In this document: one piece after another, positions 10,336 through 20,800 of the stretch
How the letters are laid out: every line of letters starts with the position of its first letter
Numbering within the stretch: the first letter of the stretch is position 1
NCBI GenBank assembly: GCA_947471745.1
Contig: CANJKZ010000768.1
Location: 511,501 to 575,500 of the forward strand
Source: Closterium sp. Naga37s-1
Lineage: Eukaryota; Streptophyta; Zygnematophyceae; Desmidiales; Closteriaceae
DNA length: 64,000 nt
Reading direction: 5' to 3'
Notes under the pieces: model-generated
Seen by the model: only the letters and a program-made list of their open reading frames with translations
Database searches by the model: none
Told to the model about the DNA's origin: nothing
Translations under genes and position numbers: made by a program

Positions 10336-11355
10336 ATGTCGTCCTTCCGCGCTTTCATGCGACTGGGTCGACTCAAGTTCATCCCGTACTCGTCCATGCT
10401 CGCGCTCATGGGCGCGCTCTCACGCGATATCAGCCACCACCACCATGAATTCCGCTTCCGCATCGACAGCTTCGTTCCAGTGGCGCTGTTCGTGGCATGC
10501 ACGCACGTCATGACGCACTATTACAACGAATACTTCGACTTCGAAGCCGATCTCGCGAACAAGCACCGCGGTAAGTGGAACGGCGGCTCGGGCGTGCTCC
10601 CCGAGGGCTTGCTTCCGCGCTGGTTGGCGCTCGCCGCGGCGAACGTGCTCCTCATGGGGAGCGTCGTCACTCAGCTCGCGTTCTTCCGCGCCCCCGCGCA
10701 GTGCGTCGCGTGCGCGACGCTCTTCCTCTCGTGGGCGTACACCGCGCCGCCCTTCAAGCTCCACTATCGCGGCTTGGGCGAAGCGACTGTTGCCGCCGTG
10801 CTGACGTGGGGCGTTCCCGTGATGGGCGCGCTGCAGCGCCGCGACGATGACGCGTTCGTGCTCCCCACGTCACTTCGCGCGATCATCCCGCTGCTGTGCG
10901 CGCAGCAGTTGGTGCGGATGATGGTCATGAATCTTCCCGACATCGATTCCGACCTCCAGTGCGGCAAAATCACGTTGACCGCACGTTTGGGACCAGATCG
11001 GGTGGCGCGACTATATAGATTCGTGCAATGCGCGGTTGGTGTGATGGCGGTGGCCTTGTTCGCGTGTGGGCGCATGTCGTGGCCCGTGCTGGTCGCGTTT
11101 CTCATCGCCACGACCAAGGGGATCAGTTTGGCGCGTCGCCTAGACGGGATCGTGTTTGCCGTCGCTGGGACTGCGGCAGGTTCCTCCCGCGACACAAAAG
11201 AATACGAAGACGCCACGTCTGATCATACTGCTGCGGGAAAGCCCTTGAAGAGTACTATGGACTTTGGAGATCTTCCGTACCAGGCGACGATTCACGTGGC
11301 ATCAACGGCGCTGATGCTGGTCCTGGCCCAAGCCGTGGTGCTGATGATGCAGTGA
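10336..11355 (+). CDS. UbiA/MenA-type prenyltransferase, copy A
   Basis: Intronless 339-codon membrane protein of the UbiA superfamily, whose members transfer a polyprenyl chain onto an aromatic acceptor. The first Asp-rich motif NxxxDxxxD is seen as NEYFDFEAD and is followed by GGSGVLPEGLLPRW as in MenA-like enzymes. The second is NLPDIDSDLQCGKITLTARLG. Several hydrophobic helices lie between and after. A quinone role (naphthoate or related prenylation) is plausible, but the substrate cannot be read from sequence. The ATG at 10336 (MSSFRAFMRLGRLKFIPYSS) is chosen because the second copy starts at the same place; an upstream in-frame ATG-equivalent at 10294 adds 14 poorly conserved residues. 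Lack of introns contrasts with the intron-rich neighbours and would fit a bacterial or retroposed origin. Stop is TGA. Confidence 0.85.
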   Translation: MSSFRAFMRLGRLKFIPYSSMLALMGALSRDISHHHHEFRFRIDSFVPVALFVACTHVMTHYYNEYFDFEADLANKHRGKWNGGSGVLPEGLLPRWLALAAANVLLMGSVVTQLAFFRAPAQCVACATLFLSWAYTAPPFKLHYRGLGEATVAAVLTWGVPVMGALQRRDDDAFVLPTSLRAIIPLLCAQQLVRMMVMNLPDIDSDLQCGKITLTARLGPDRVARLYRFVQCAVGVMAVALFACGRMSWPVLVAFLIATTKGISLARRLDGIVFAVAGTAAGSSRDTKEYEDATSDHTAAGKPLKSTMDFGDLPYQATIHVASTALMLVLAQAVVLMMQ

Positions 11356-11854
11356 GTGAAATCTTGCCATCGTGAGGAAGCGCTGAGGGGTAGGGGACAG
11401 TAACGTACCATTCAAGCACCGTAAATATTTGTACATATTCCCTAATGTACAGAGCTCGAAGTAGTATTGTGTTCTACAGCTAAATGTGTGTCAAATTGAT
11501 GTTAGTGGGTACAGACAGATATCTTGGATGCTGGTGGTAGATGCATTCTTCATTGCATTGTTGCGCGTCTAAGTTGCAAGGTGTTTTGCCAGTTACCATA
11601 TGAACTCCAATCCAAACACTTGTGTGACCTCTGAGTCTGCCTGGAAAGCTACGGTTCAAGCAACAGCAACCGTTTGCCACAGACACACACAGCCTTTGAA
11701 GTACCGTAAAATACCTGCACACCAGAACAATACTGGCAGATGCTTGTCAACTAGGAAGTTGCATCCCGAAATCCCAGTACGACCGTAAGCACGTCAGCCC
11801 AGATCCACGACATGTCAATCTTTGTCAAACGAGGTCAAAGAAGGTCAACGCAGG
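11356..11854. other. 3' intergenic region shared by both duplicates
   Basis: No gene seen. The sequence aligns with 33.3-33.8 kb in inverted orientation. A short tandem of AGGTCAA(A/C) lies at 11830-11865. Confidence 0.5.
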
Positions 11855-12620
11855 TCAAATCAGGTCCAGCAGCATGTGGTAGAGCATCCGGGTCCACTCA
11901 TCCGGAGGCCCTGGCAGGCAGTACTGCAGGCAGTCAGAGGGCGGCCGGATGTGCCCGTCGGGTCTCAAAGTGGTCATAGGGTCAACATCCAGGAACACGC
12001 CCCCAACTGCCTTCACCAGCCGCCTCGCCGGTTTTAGCGGCCTGGGGCGGGACCAGGCAGTGTCGCAGCCAGAAAGCCTTTGCGGAGTTTGAACCAGGGC
12101 AGATGGCCGGGCGGGTTCGGTGAGGAGGGTCGAGCAGGGAACGAGGCGTTTGATTGATGCTGGTGCAGGATGTCATGGCAGTGGCGGTTGTGATGTTTGA
12201 TGTCTTGGCTGTTAGTTCGAAGAAGAGGAAAGGCGGAAATAGCAGATTCTGCTGTAGGCCCGCCTCATTGCCCCCAACAGCCATGCTCACAGCCCTCCCA
12301 TGCGCCAGAAGCTCCTGACACGCAGTGAAAATGACGGAAGATGGGGTGATACTTGAGAGGGGTTAGAGATAATAGGGAGGAGATGGGGAGAGGGGAGAGG
12401 GAGTAGGGTGGGACAAATCGTGAGACTCATAATTACGGTTGGAGGAGTGGAGGGAGGATTAGACGTGGAAGAGGAGGCGGCGAGGCAGGATTCAGGAGAG
12501 GAGTGGGGCTATGAAGGGAGGAGGGGGAGGTGGGCAAAGGGGGGCTCAGAAGAGATGGTCCTGCCCGTCTGCACGTGGGCTTTCGCAACCAGATCGAGAG
12601 TGAATAGTGGGGACGTGGAA
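11855..12620 (-). pseudogene. PC-esterase pseudogene (internally deleted duplicate)
   Basis: On the minus strand the sequence follows the PC-esterase gene of 31.4-33.3 kb. It has an upstream LDLVAKAHVQTGR-like segment near 12550-12620, then a TGTCAG acceptor and ELLAHGRAVSMAVGG (12330-12270), and LPWFKLRK near 12100. At about 12035 it then jumps to GGVFLDVDPMTTLRPDGHIR, DCLQYCLPGPPDEWT and a terminal YHMLLDL. Relative to the intact gene about 870 bp (32280-33140) are missing, including the GDE block and most of the esterase core, and the frame is not kept. It is the partner of the intact gene in the inverted duplication. Confidence 0.85.
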
Positions 12621-13379
12621 GAAGCAGATAAGAAACGGAGGGTGGGAGGGAGGAGTGGGGGGGAGAGTTTTGACATGTATTAAAATCAGTGGGAGAGAGT
12701 GTGGATGCGGGCCTTCTCTAACTGCATGGGCAGAGGAGAGTGAATAGGGAAATGTGGGGTGAAAGTGGAGGTTGAAGTGGGCTGAAAATGTCTGGGAGAG
12801 TGGCTGGAAGCACAAGAGTGTTTCTTGCACCCTACACCACCGACAACCACTGATTCGACGCAAGGGAAATCCTTTCAAGTGCAGTGAAAACTGAAGTGAA
12901 TTGAACTGAACAGAACTTGCCTTTCCTTGCTTAAGACAAGCCAATTAATATGGTTTTCTTGCAGCATCAAGCACTGCATGAAATGACACTAATAATGCTA
13001 GAGCACAAGGCACAGTACACTAACGACACATGGCATGATGGCAGTGACCATGCCAGGACCATGCTAGGCCCATGCCAGGACCATGCTAGGCCCATGCCAG
13101 GACCATGCTAGGACCTTGCCAGGACCATGCCAGGACCATGCTTCTAATAATGCAAGTACAATGCTGGGACCATGATATGGAGGACCCAGTCCAACTAAGC
13201 ATTGAAGAGCTAACAAGTAGAATGAAAAGCATGTTGACGCAACAAAGCAGGATGAGGAGCAGACAGAGGAATTCAGTAAAACAAAAAACAGCGGTGCAAT
13301 CTCTAACTAACAAACCCCTTATAGTACATCAGCTATATACAAGCATGCATCCTTAATGTCCAACTCGTCAAGTTTCACA
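12621..13379. other. Intergenic region with a CCATGCCAGGA minisatellite
   Basis: No gene recognised. At 13045-13140 there are about five copies of a CCATGC(C/T)AGG(A/C)C-type unit. The right end abuts the LRR pseudogene. Confidence 0.6.
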
Positions 13380-15571
13380 CTATGGAGCACCTTGAGTTGT
13401 TACGTCCTCATCCGGCTTAGGGCAGCCACTGTGACTTGTGAGTCGGCTGTACTGAGAAAAGTTGGCAGGAAAGGAAGAAATAGAGGTTCCCTCTAGGTAC
13501 AGCTGACGGAGGAAGGAGAGCTGGGTGAATGAGGCAGGGAAGTGCTCGAGGGAGGAGCAGTCGGACAAATCCAGCTTGCGCAATCCGGACAAGGCCCCGA
13601 TCTTCTCAGGAAGGGAGCACAATTTTGGTGCTAAAATGCAAATGGACGTAAGGTTCTGGAGGTTGGTGATGGTTGATGGTAGCTCGGTCAGTTCTTCAGC
13701 CGTGAGTATGTCCAGCTCCTGCAGCACCTCTAAAGTCGACAACCCCGGAAGACATTTCAGTCGTTCAGCACGCTCAATGCTCAAAGTGAGGAGGCGAGAA
13801 CGACATGCCAATGGAATTGAAAGCTCCTCCGCAACAGGTGTCAGCTTGAGGCTTAAGCTTTCCAGGCGAGATAGATCTGCAACGTTCAGAACCTGCTCGT
13901 AGTTGTCCAAGCTTAGCACCTGGAGAGAGAGCGGCAAAGAATCGGAGCTTCTTTCAACTGTTCACATCCGCTCAGCTTCAACTGCTCCAGCCTGATAAGA
14001 CTGTCCAGACGCCTTGGCATTGTACTGAGGCTGCTGCAGTTCTCAACCTTCAAAATTTGAAGGTTAACAAGGGCTGTGACAGAGTCCGGCACCTCCTTCA
14101 GCTTCGAGCGGCTCCGAATATTGAGCACACGAAGATTTCTCAGCTGCTCCATGCCTTCAGGAAGCTCCGCTATGCGGCAATCGAGAAGCTCCAAATCTGT
14201 CAGGGACGACAGCTGCGTGAATGAAGGCGGAAGCGGCTGCTCTGCATCATTCCATTGCAAGAGGAGAGTGTGGAGGCTGGTCAGCCCTCCAATGTCTTCT
14301 GGAAGCTTCAGCTTGTAACACTTATTCAGGCACAGAAACTGGAGCGATGTAAGGAAGCCAAGACACTCAGGCGGCCACTCCACCTCAGAGCAGCTGACCA
14401 CGAATAAGGTCTCCAGAGAGGAAAGCCGGCAGAAGGAGACAGGAAGATCGTGCAATGGCAGTAAGCGCAACACCAATCTTTTCAGCGATTGAAGACTTCC
14501 AAAATTCTCTGGTAGGTGGAACATGCAATGGCACTCGCAAATTGTCAAGCTCTCCATACATGCTAAAGAAGCGAACTCCTCTGTCAGATCGGTGAAATTG
14601 TGACAATAGAAGAGGCAGAGCTCCCACAGGCATGGTAGCACCTCTGCAACATTGTCAAGAAGCCGTTCAATCAGGCACTTGTAGAAAACCAACCGTTTCA
14701 GGTGCTTACACGGCGACTCTGAAAAAAGCAGGTGAGCATAGTGAAATCCAGAATCCAAAACCTCAAGAGAAGGTAGATCTGAGAACTTTAAGGCCGCCGA
14801 TGAGTCTAATTCGGAGAAATAACAATCTTCCTACAAGGACAAGCTGGTGAGGCCTGAAAGGTAGACGAGGCTGGCAACCTGGTCATTTTTTAGACAATAG
14901 GAGTCAACGGAGAGGGTGGTGAGAGAAGACAAGTCCATCAGCTTTCGACCCTGAAGGACGAGAGAGTTGCTCAAGACGAGAATGCGCAAGTGTGATAACT
15001 CGAACACTGAGTCTGGTAGCATGAAATCTCGATGCAGGCAGCGCAGCGACAGCTCCTTTAGCTGAGAGAAGTGAAGGAAAAAACTATCCAGGCCAGCTTC
15101 AGTAAACGGGGTCTTATATATCGGGTAGGACTTGTCCACATGGAATGCTGTCAGATGACGGCAGGACGAGGCCACTAGGCGAGCGAGGAAGTCGTCGTCG
15201 ACAATCTTCACGCTTGGACCGCTCAGATGCAGATGGGTGAGCTGTGTGAAACAAGCGACAGCACTAAAGAAATCCTCGCGAGAAACGATCACGTCCTTTT
15301 CTACGCGGAATGCCTTGATATGACTCCGCGCAAGACGCCGCCAGCGATGGCAGATCGACGCGACAAGGAGGTTGTAGGCGGCGTCTGCGTAGGCAGGAAG
15401 AGTCGGCATCCGCATGCGAGGTGCGAACTTCATGCACGAGTTGAACTCAGGACTCACGACCCCCCACCCAGCATCTTTTCCATCACTGTCAATTTCAGCT
15501 CACGGAAAAGGGAAGATTATCGAAATCACGGCGTCATTGGGGAGGTCATGGATGTGCGTCTTCGACTCCAT
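13380..15571 (-). pseudogene. F-box/leucine-rich-repeat protein, disrupted
   Basis: Exon 1 (15571-15504) encodes MESKTHIHDLPNDAVISIIF and stops at a GTGAGCTG donor; it looks like the start of an F-box. The next exon (about 15457 onward) continues with an F-box-like ICHRWRRLARSHIK and then about 25 LRRs of the LxxLxxLxL type (for example LTHLHLSGPS, LKELSLRCL, LPDSVFELSHLRILVLSN). Two lesions break the frame. An in-frame TAG at 14833-14831 sits between LTSLSL and EDCYFSELD. A one-base shift near 13948 lies between QLKEAP and SLPLSLQVLSL. LRR spacing is perfect across both, so mutations are likelier than introns. An AG at the TAG (CCTTGTAG) leaves a small chance of an intron there. Family role: substrate receptor of an SCF ubiquitin ligase. 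Confidence 0.65.
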
Positions 15572-17839
15572 CGCAACAGCTACGTCAATCAACGGCATGG
15601 AAAGGTGGAGATCTGGAAGCTATGTCGCTAAAGCTGGTAAAATGCTGCAGGAGAGGTAACCAAAAACAAATTATAAAGGAAAGGCGTAAGGCTGAATTCA
15701 CCTGTTCTTGCTGAAGCTTCAAGACTCTTCTGAAAGCTTGAACCTCTCGTTCTTCAGGGCTTCAGTAGCAACTACTTGAAATCCACTCCCTCGAGACAAT
15801 AGTTTCCAAGATCTACCGTTCGATCCCGTTCTCCCTATCTCTCATCGACGTCTTGGTTCAACCAACAAACCAAACCAGCTTCCCGCTCTCTCGCCAACAG
15901 CCTTCCGCCAACCTTTCCGCTGCGCTCACGTGCTCCCGCTTTCCGCTCTCGTGCAGGGGCGCGTGCTTCCACGGTTTGGACTAGGGGCTCCGAGATCGCC
16001 GCGAGGTCCGCCCGCGAAGATCCCTCTGCAGAGAGTGGGCTGGGCTTCTAGTGAGCGAATCATTCGCAGAGGATTGGGAATAGCTCTGAGAATACTCGAA
16101 TCGCGCGTTCCTTGCCATGGCGCCTCGATGCTCACTGGTGTGCTAGATGAGAGGGATTAGTTCAAGGTGGATCTAACGAAGCAGAAGTGCTTGTCCAGTC
16201 AGAAAATCTGGTGGATGGCTGAATCACACGCTGGGTGGGTCCCCACCCCTCAAGTTCCAAGCTTGGCGTTCCCTCCACCCTCAAGGTGGCAACCGCATGA
16301 ATGGGACCAGTCACCATAGCGTCTTCCATTTGTCAATTGTTGTTGTTGTCACCGCATAAGAGGCTCGGCAGCATTTTTACGGGCTGACCAGGCTGACGGA
16401 GGTTAACGAACCCTAACTGTCGGGATCAGGAAGGCGAGACTTACCTTCCTGATCCCGTCGTCATCCCCTCGTTTTTGCTTAGAAATTTGCTGGCGAACAC
16501 CGCCACAATGAACGATGAACGAAGCTCATTTCAGTTTCCCCCATCGAAGCATCTGATCTGCATTTTCGCACTGAGGTGAGGAAGCTAACTTCAGAACGGG
16601 GGTTGCCACCAACGCTTTCGCATTAGCAAACTCGCCCTGAACATGTCTTAAGCATCATCTGAACCGTCCATATTAAAACACATAGAAGGTTAAGACTACA
16701 ACCTTTTCCAACTTCACCCATTCAGCCAGTAGAGAAGCTTGTAATCTCGGCCGTTTACAACTTCCACATCGACGGTTATCATCCTACCAGTAATTTGGGT
16801 ATGTATACGCAAATTCGATGTTGCTATATTCAACACGAGACGTCTCGAGTTTCTCAATGGATTGAATGCCGAAATCAGCGGGCTGCTCGATTGTGTCACG
16901 ATTCTCGAGCCTGCTTTCCATCCACCTCTCCCGCTCGTCAATAGCTCATCCCTAGAGGTTTCTCACGTCAAACCCTGTCGAGGAAGGTTGACGAGTCTGC
17001 TTTTTCTCTCAAAGCAAGGACTGAAGGTTTTCAAGCAACATTCTGCTTCCCTGTGCTTGGGCTTATCTTTCTGCAATTTCTTCGGCTTGGTTCGAGGATC
17101 GCCGTTTGCATTTGTTGAAAGAATCACCTGTCAGGCAAATCTTCTTCTGAGCGATCTGGTTTGCTTTTCTTGAGGGGGAGGGTGGAGCGAGAGATAAATA
17201 TATAACAAAGAGAATGTTTGGAAAAGGAGGACGGGCGAAGAAAATAAAGTCTGTCGTTGTTCAAGGCAAACAACCAAGCGACGATCTACTTATCGCATGC
17301 GCGATCCACGATTTTCTTAAACCATTTGTCACCTGGACGGCGCGAAACGGGGAGGCAAGGCTGTAGAGGAGGCGGCGGATTGCGGGTAAAAGAAAAGCAC
17401 CGACTTTCTAACGTTTGCCTATCCACTGAAGTGTGTTGAAGTTGTGAGCGATCAAGAAAAGGAGAAAAAACAAAAGGAAACAAAGCACCAGCTCAAGCAA
17501 TTATTATACAATAATTGAGAAAGGAAGAAAGAGGGACACGTGTCAGTGATTAATAAGTGTTCAGAAAATCGAGACAGCTTACGTCAGGCTTACCTCAGCA
17601 CTCGAATCGCCAACCCTGCTTCGCCCTACCGACCCACTTGACGAGGGTTGGTTCTAGTCTCAGTTGGCTCGGCACAGTTACTCCCAACCCACGGCGCGTC
17701 GTGAGTCGTGTCAGAATTGACGTGAAATCGAGTGAAATCGGCTGGGTGCCGGGAGACGTGAAATCGTGTGTTTCTCGCCTGTGGCCCGCGTCATTTGTAG
17801 AAGTGCTGCACAATCCCCGGCGCAGACGCTGCACGCACT
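15572..17839. other. Intergenic region between divergent genes
   Basis: 2.3 kb without a recognisable gene. It contains a perfect hairpin at 16421-16457 and a pyrimidine-rich stretch near 15780-15950. It probably includes the promoters of the LRR gene and of the SWIB-Plus3 gene. An open frame at 16862-17173 has no recognised domain. Confidence 0.5.
16421..16457. repeat. Perfect 14-bp inverted repeat
   Basis: CGGGATCAGGAAGG at 16421-16434 and its exact reverse complement at 16444-16457, separated by 9 bp. A hairpin or a dimeric binding site in the intergenic region. Confidence 0.9.
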
Positions 17840-20800
17840 ATGGCGGCCGACAATAACGAGGATGATCTGGCGACGCGTGACTCTGCCGAGGGCCCAGACG
17901 ACTGGACGGAGAGCGACAGGGCGGACACGGGGGTTGTGACACAAACGGGGGACGAGGAGGAAGAGGAGGCGGAGGCGGAGGTGGAGGCGGAGGGGGAGCA
18001 GGAGGAATACGGGGAAGGGGGGGCGGAGGCAGAAGGAGAAGAGAACGTAGAGGAAGGGGAAGGTGGAGAGGAAGAAGCGGAGGAGGATAATGGGGAGGAG
18101 AACGGTTACGGAGAGCAAGGGGGAGAGGCGGAAGGGGGAGAAGCGGAAGGGGGAGAAGCGGAATGGGGAGAGGAAGGGGGGGAGGGGGAGGAGGGGGATG
18201 TGGAAGTGTGGGTGGCTGGGCAGGATGAAGCAGAGGGGGATGGCGGAGAGGTGGAAGGGGAGAGGGAGTGGGGGGATGCGCGGGAGAGGGGGGAGGGGGA
18301 ATGGGAGGAGGGGGGAGAGGGGGACGAGGGGGATGTGGAGGTATGGGTGGCTGGGCAGGATGAAGCGGAGGGGGATGGGGAGGGAGGAGAAGGAGAGAAG
18401 GAAGGAGGGGTGGAAGGGGAAGGAGAGTGGGGGGAGGAGGCAGGAGAGGGCGAGGAAGCGGGGGAAGGAGAGGAGGCGGGGGAAGAGGCGGGGGAGGAAG
18501 GCGGGGAGGCGGAGGGAGAGTACCCTGGGTGGGCGAGTGAGGCGCTGCTATCGTTTCTGGAGGAGCAGGGCGAGAGTGTGAAGGAGCCTCTGTACTGGTC
18601 GGCTGTGAAAAAGATTGTTGCAGGATATATCCAAGCCAACGGACTGCAGGTGAGCTCTCGAGAATGCTCAGGGCAGCAGGGTGCAAGGTAGTGTGTGTTG
18701 ACGCAGTTGCCCTCATTCCTCCGCTGCAAGGCGAGAGTGTGGACGTGCCTCTGTACTGGTCGGCTGTGAAGAAAGTAGTTGCAGGGTACATTCAAGCCAA
18801 CGGACTGCAGGTGAGCGTGCTTAAGGCAAAGGGGTGCAGGCGAGGGCGAGAGTATGGACGTGCCTCTGTACTGGTCGGCTGTGAAGAGGATAGTTGCAGG
18901 GTACATAATACATTCAAGCCAACGGCCTGCAGGTGAGTGCTTGAGGCAACGGGTGCACGCGTCGTGCCTGTGTGCGTGCGTGCGCGCGTGTGTGCATGTG
19001 TGCGTGCGTGCGGGTGGGTGGGCGTATCTGCATCTATGTTTGCTTCTCCATGATACATCTTTCTCACGTATCTTTCTCTTTGCGCTCACACATAAGGCAA
19101 CCTTGCATTGCATCTACCAGGTTGCTATTGGTACTTAGAATAATCAATAGGGCGTACTCAATGTTCCATCAAGAAATCATAATCAGGCAGTAATTGCATT
19201 GTAGAAGTGCTAACAGGTGATAATCGCTGTTATTAAATCACATGCATATCTCTCTTTCTTTGTTAGGCTCCCTTCTCCTGTTTGTCCTCCTCTCCATCGC
19301 CCCCCTCTTTCTCCTCTCTCTCTGTCACTGGTGGTGATTGCAGAAGGGCAAATGGATCACGTGCGACGATGCGTTACAAGCTCTCTGCGATACCGATAGA
19401 AGCATGCAGGCTCAGTTCTACTACACTCTCGCCACGCACTACCCCGTTAAGAGCTCTATCAAGGTGCCTCGGCGGCTGCTGAAGCGGCTAGCAGAGGAGG
19501 AGGCTGCTAAGATGGGAGCGGGGGAGAAGGGGAAGAGGAAGGGGAAGGGGGCGAGAGGAGGAGAGGAGGAGGAAGGAGGAGATGAGGAGGAGGAGGAAGG
19601 GGGGGATTTGGAGTGGGAAACAGGTGGGAGGAGGGGGCGGGGAAGGGGAAGAGGGAGAGGGAGGGGACGGGGGAGGGGGAGGGGGAGGGGAAGGGGGAGG
19701 GGGAGGGGAAACAGAGGGGAGAGTGTGACGAGAGGTGGTAAGAGATTGAAGAGTTACGGTGAGATGGAAGGCGAGGGAGAGGAGTATGACAACGGTGAAG
19801 GGGAGAGGGATGAGCAGGGGGAGGAGGAGGAGGAGAGGAAAGGAAAGGAAGGGGAGGGAAGGAGGGAGGAGGATGATTCGTGGGAGAAGGATTGGAGCTC
19901 AAGGGAAGGAGTGACGCAGGAGCATGACCTAGCAGAAGAAGAAAATGAAGAGCAGATGAAGATTGGTAAGGAGCAGCAACAGCAGAAGCAGCAGCAGCAA
20001 CAGGAGGAGGAAGAACCATTTGCTCAAGACTATGAGTCAAGGGCTATCCCTGAGCCAAGTCCGCGAAAGAGGAAGCGCGGCCGGCCCCCCAAGGCCTCTC
20101 GAGACAACCCATCAGCCACCACCGCTACAGCCGCCGCTACAGCCGCCGAACCCAACCACACCCGCTACTCCGATCCATTCGCCTCTGACCCGTTCTCCTC
20201 CTCAGACCCAGACGCCCCTGAAGTGACCGATCCCTTCGGCCCCTCCCCATCCGCCCGCTCCTCCTCCTCCGCGTTCCCCCCGCCTCCCCCCGCTCCCCCC
20301 CCGGGCCCTGAGTGTGGGTATGCGGCTGTGACGCTGGCGAATCTGGGCGGGGTGTTTCTGAAGAGAAGGCAGCTGGAGGGGTTGCTGGCGGATGAAGGGT
20401 TTGACCGCAAGGTGGTGGGCACGTTTGTGCGGATCCGTGTCCCGGGGCCTGCCAATCAGACTGAGGCGTGTTACCGCCTCGTGCGAGTCACAGGTGAGAT
20501 CGGGGTGTACGACTTTCTAGCGTGGGGCACAGAGCGTAGGGGGGGTTCAGTCAGAGGAAAAACGGCAGCTGGAGGGGTTGCTGGCGGATGAGGGGTTTGA
20601 CCGCAAGGTGGTGGGCACCTTTGTGCGGATCCGCGTGCCAGGCCCAGCCAATCAGACTGAAGCGTGTTACCGACTTGTGCGGGTCACAGGTGAGTGATAC
20701 TGGGGTGTGGGGTTTGGGGTTTGGGGAAGGCCCAGGCGCAAGGCGCTAGGCTGGAGGGGCTGCTGGCGGATGAGGGGTTTGACCGCAAGGTGGTGGGCAC

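Larger units (their letters stand above)
7550..12620 (+). repeat. Inverted segmental duplication, copy A
   Basis: This block carries, in order, the 5' part of the cupredoxin-like gene (minus), prenyltransferase A (plus) and the PC-esterase pseudogene (minus). The same order occurs reverse-complemented at 31.4-37.3 kb. Homology is visible in the genes and also in non-coding DNA, for example the TCTGTCAGTGGAATTC region at 9315 versus 35840 and the AGTCTGCCTGGAAAGCTAC region at 11636 versus 33500. Confidence 0.8.

Noticed and set aside
18060..18581. Second frame of [19 protein letters not shown] ORF in exon 1
   Set aside because: Shadow frame of the acidic repeat in the SWIB exon.
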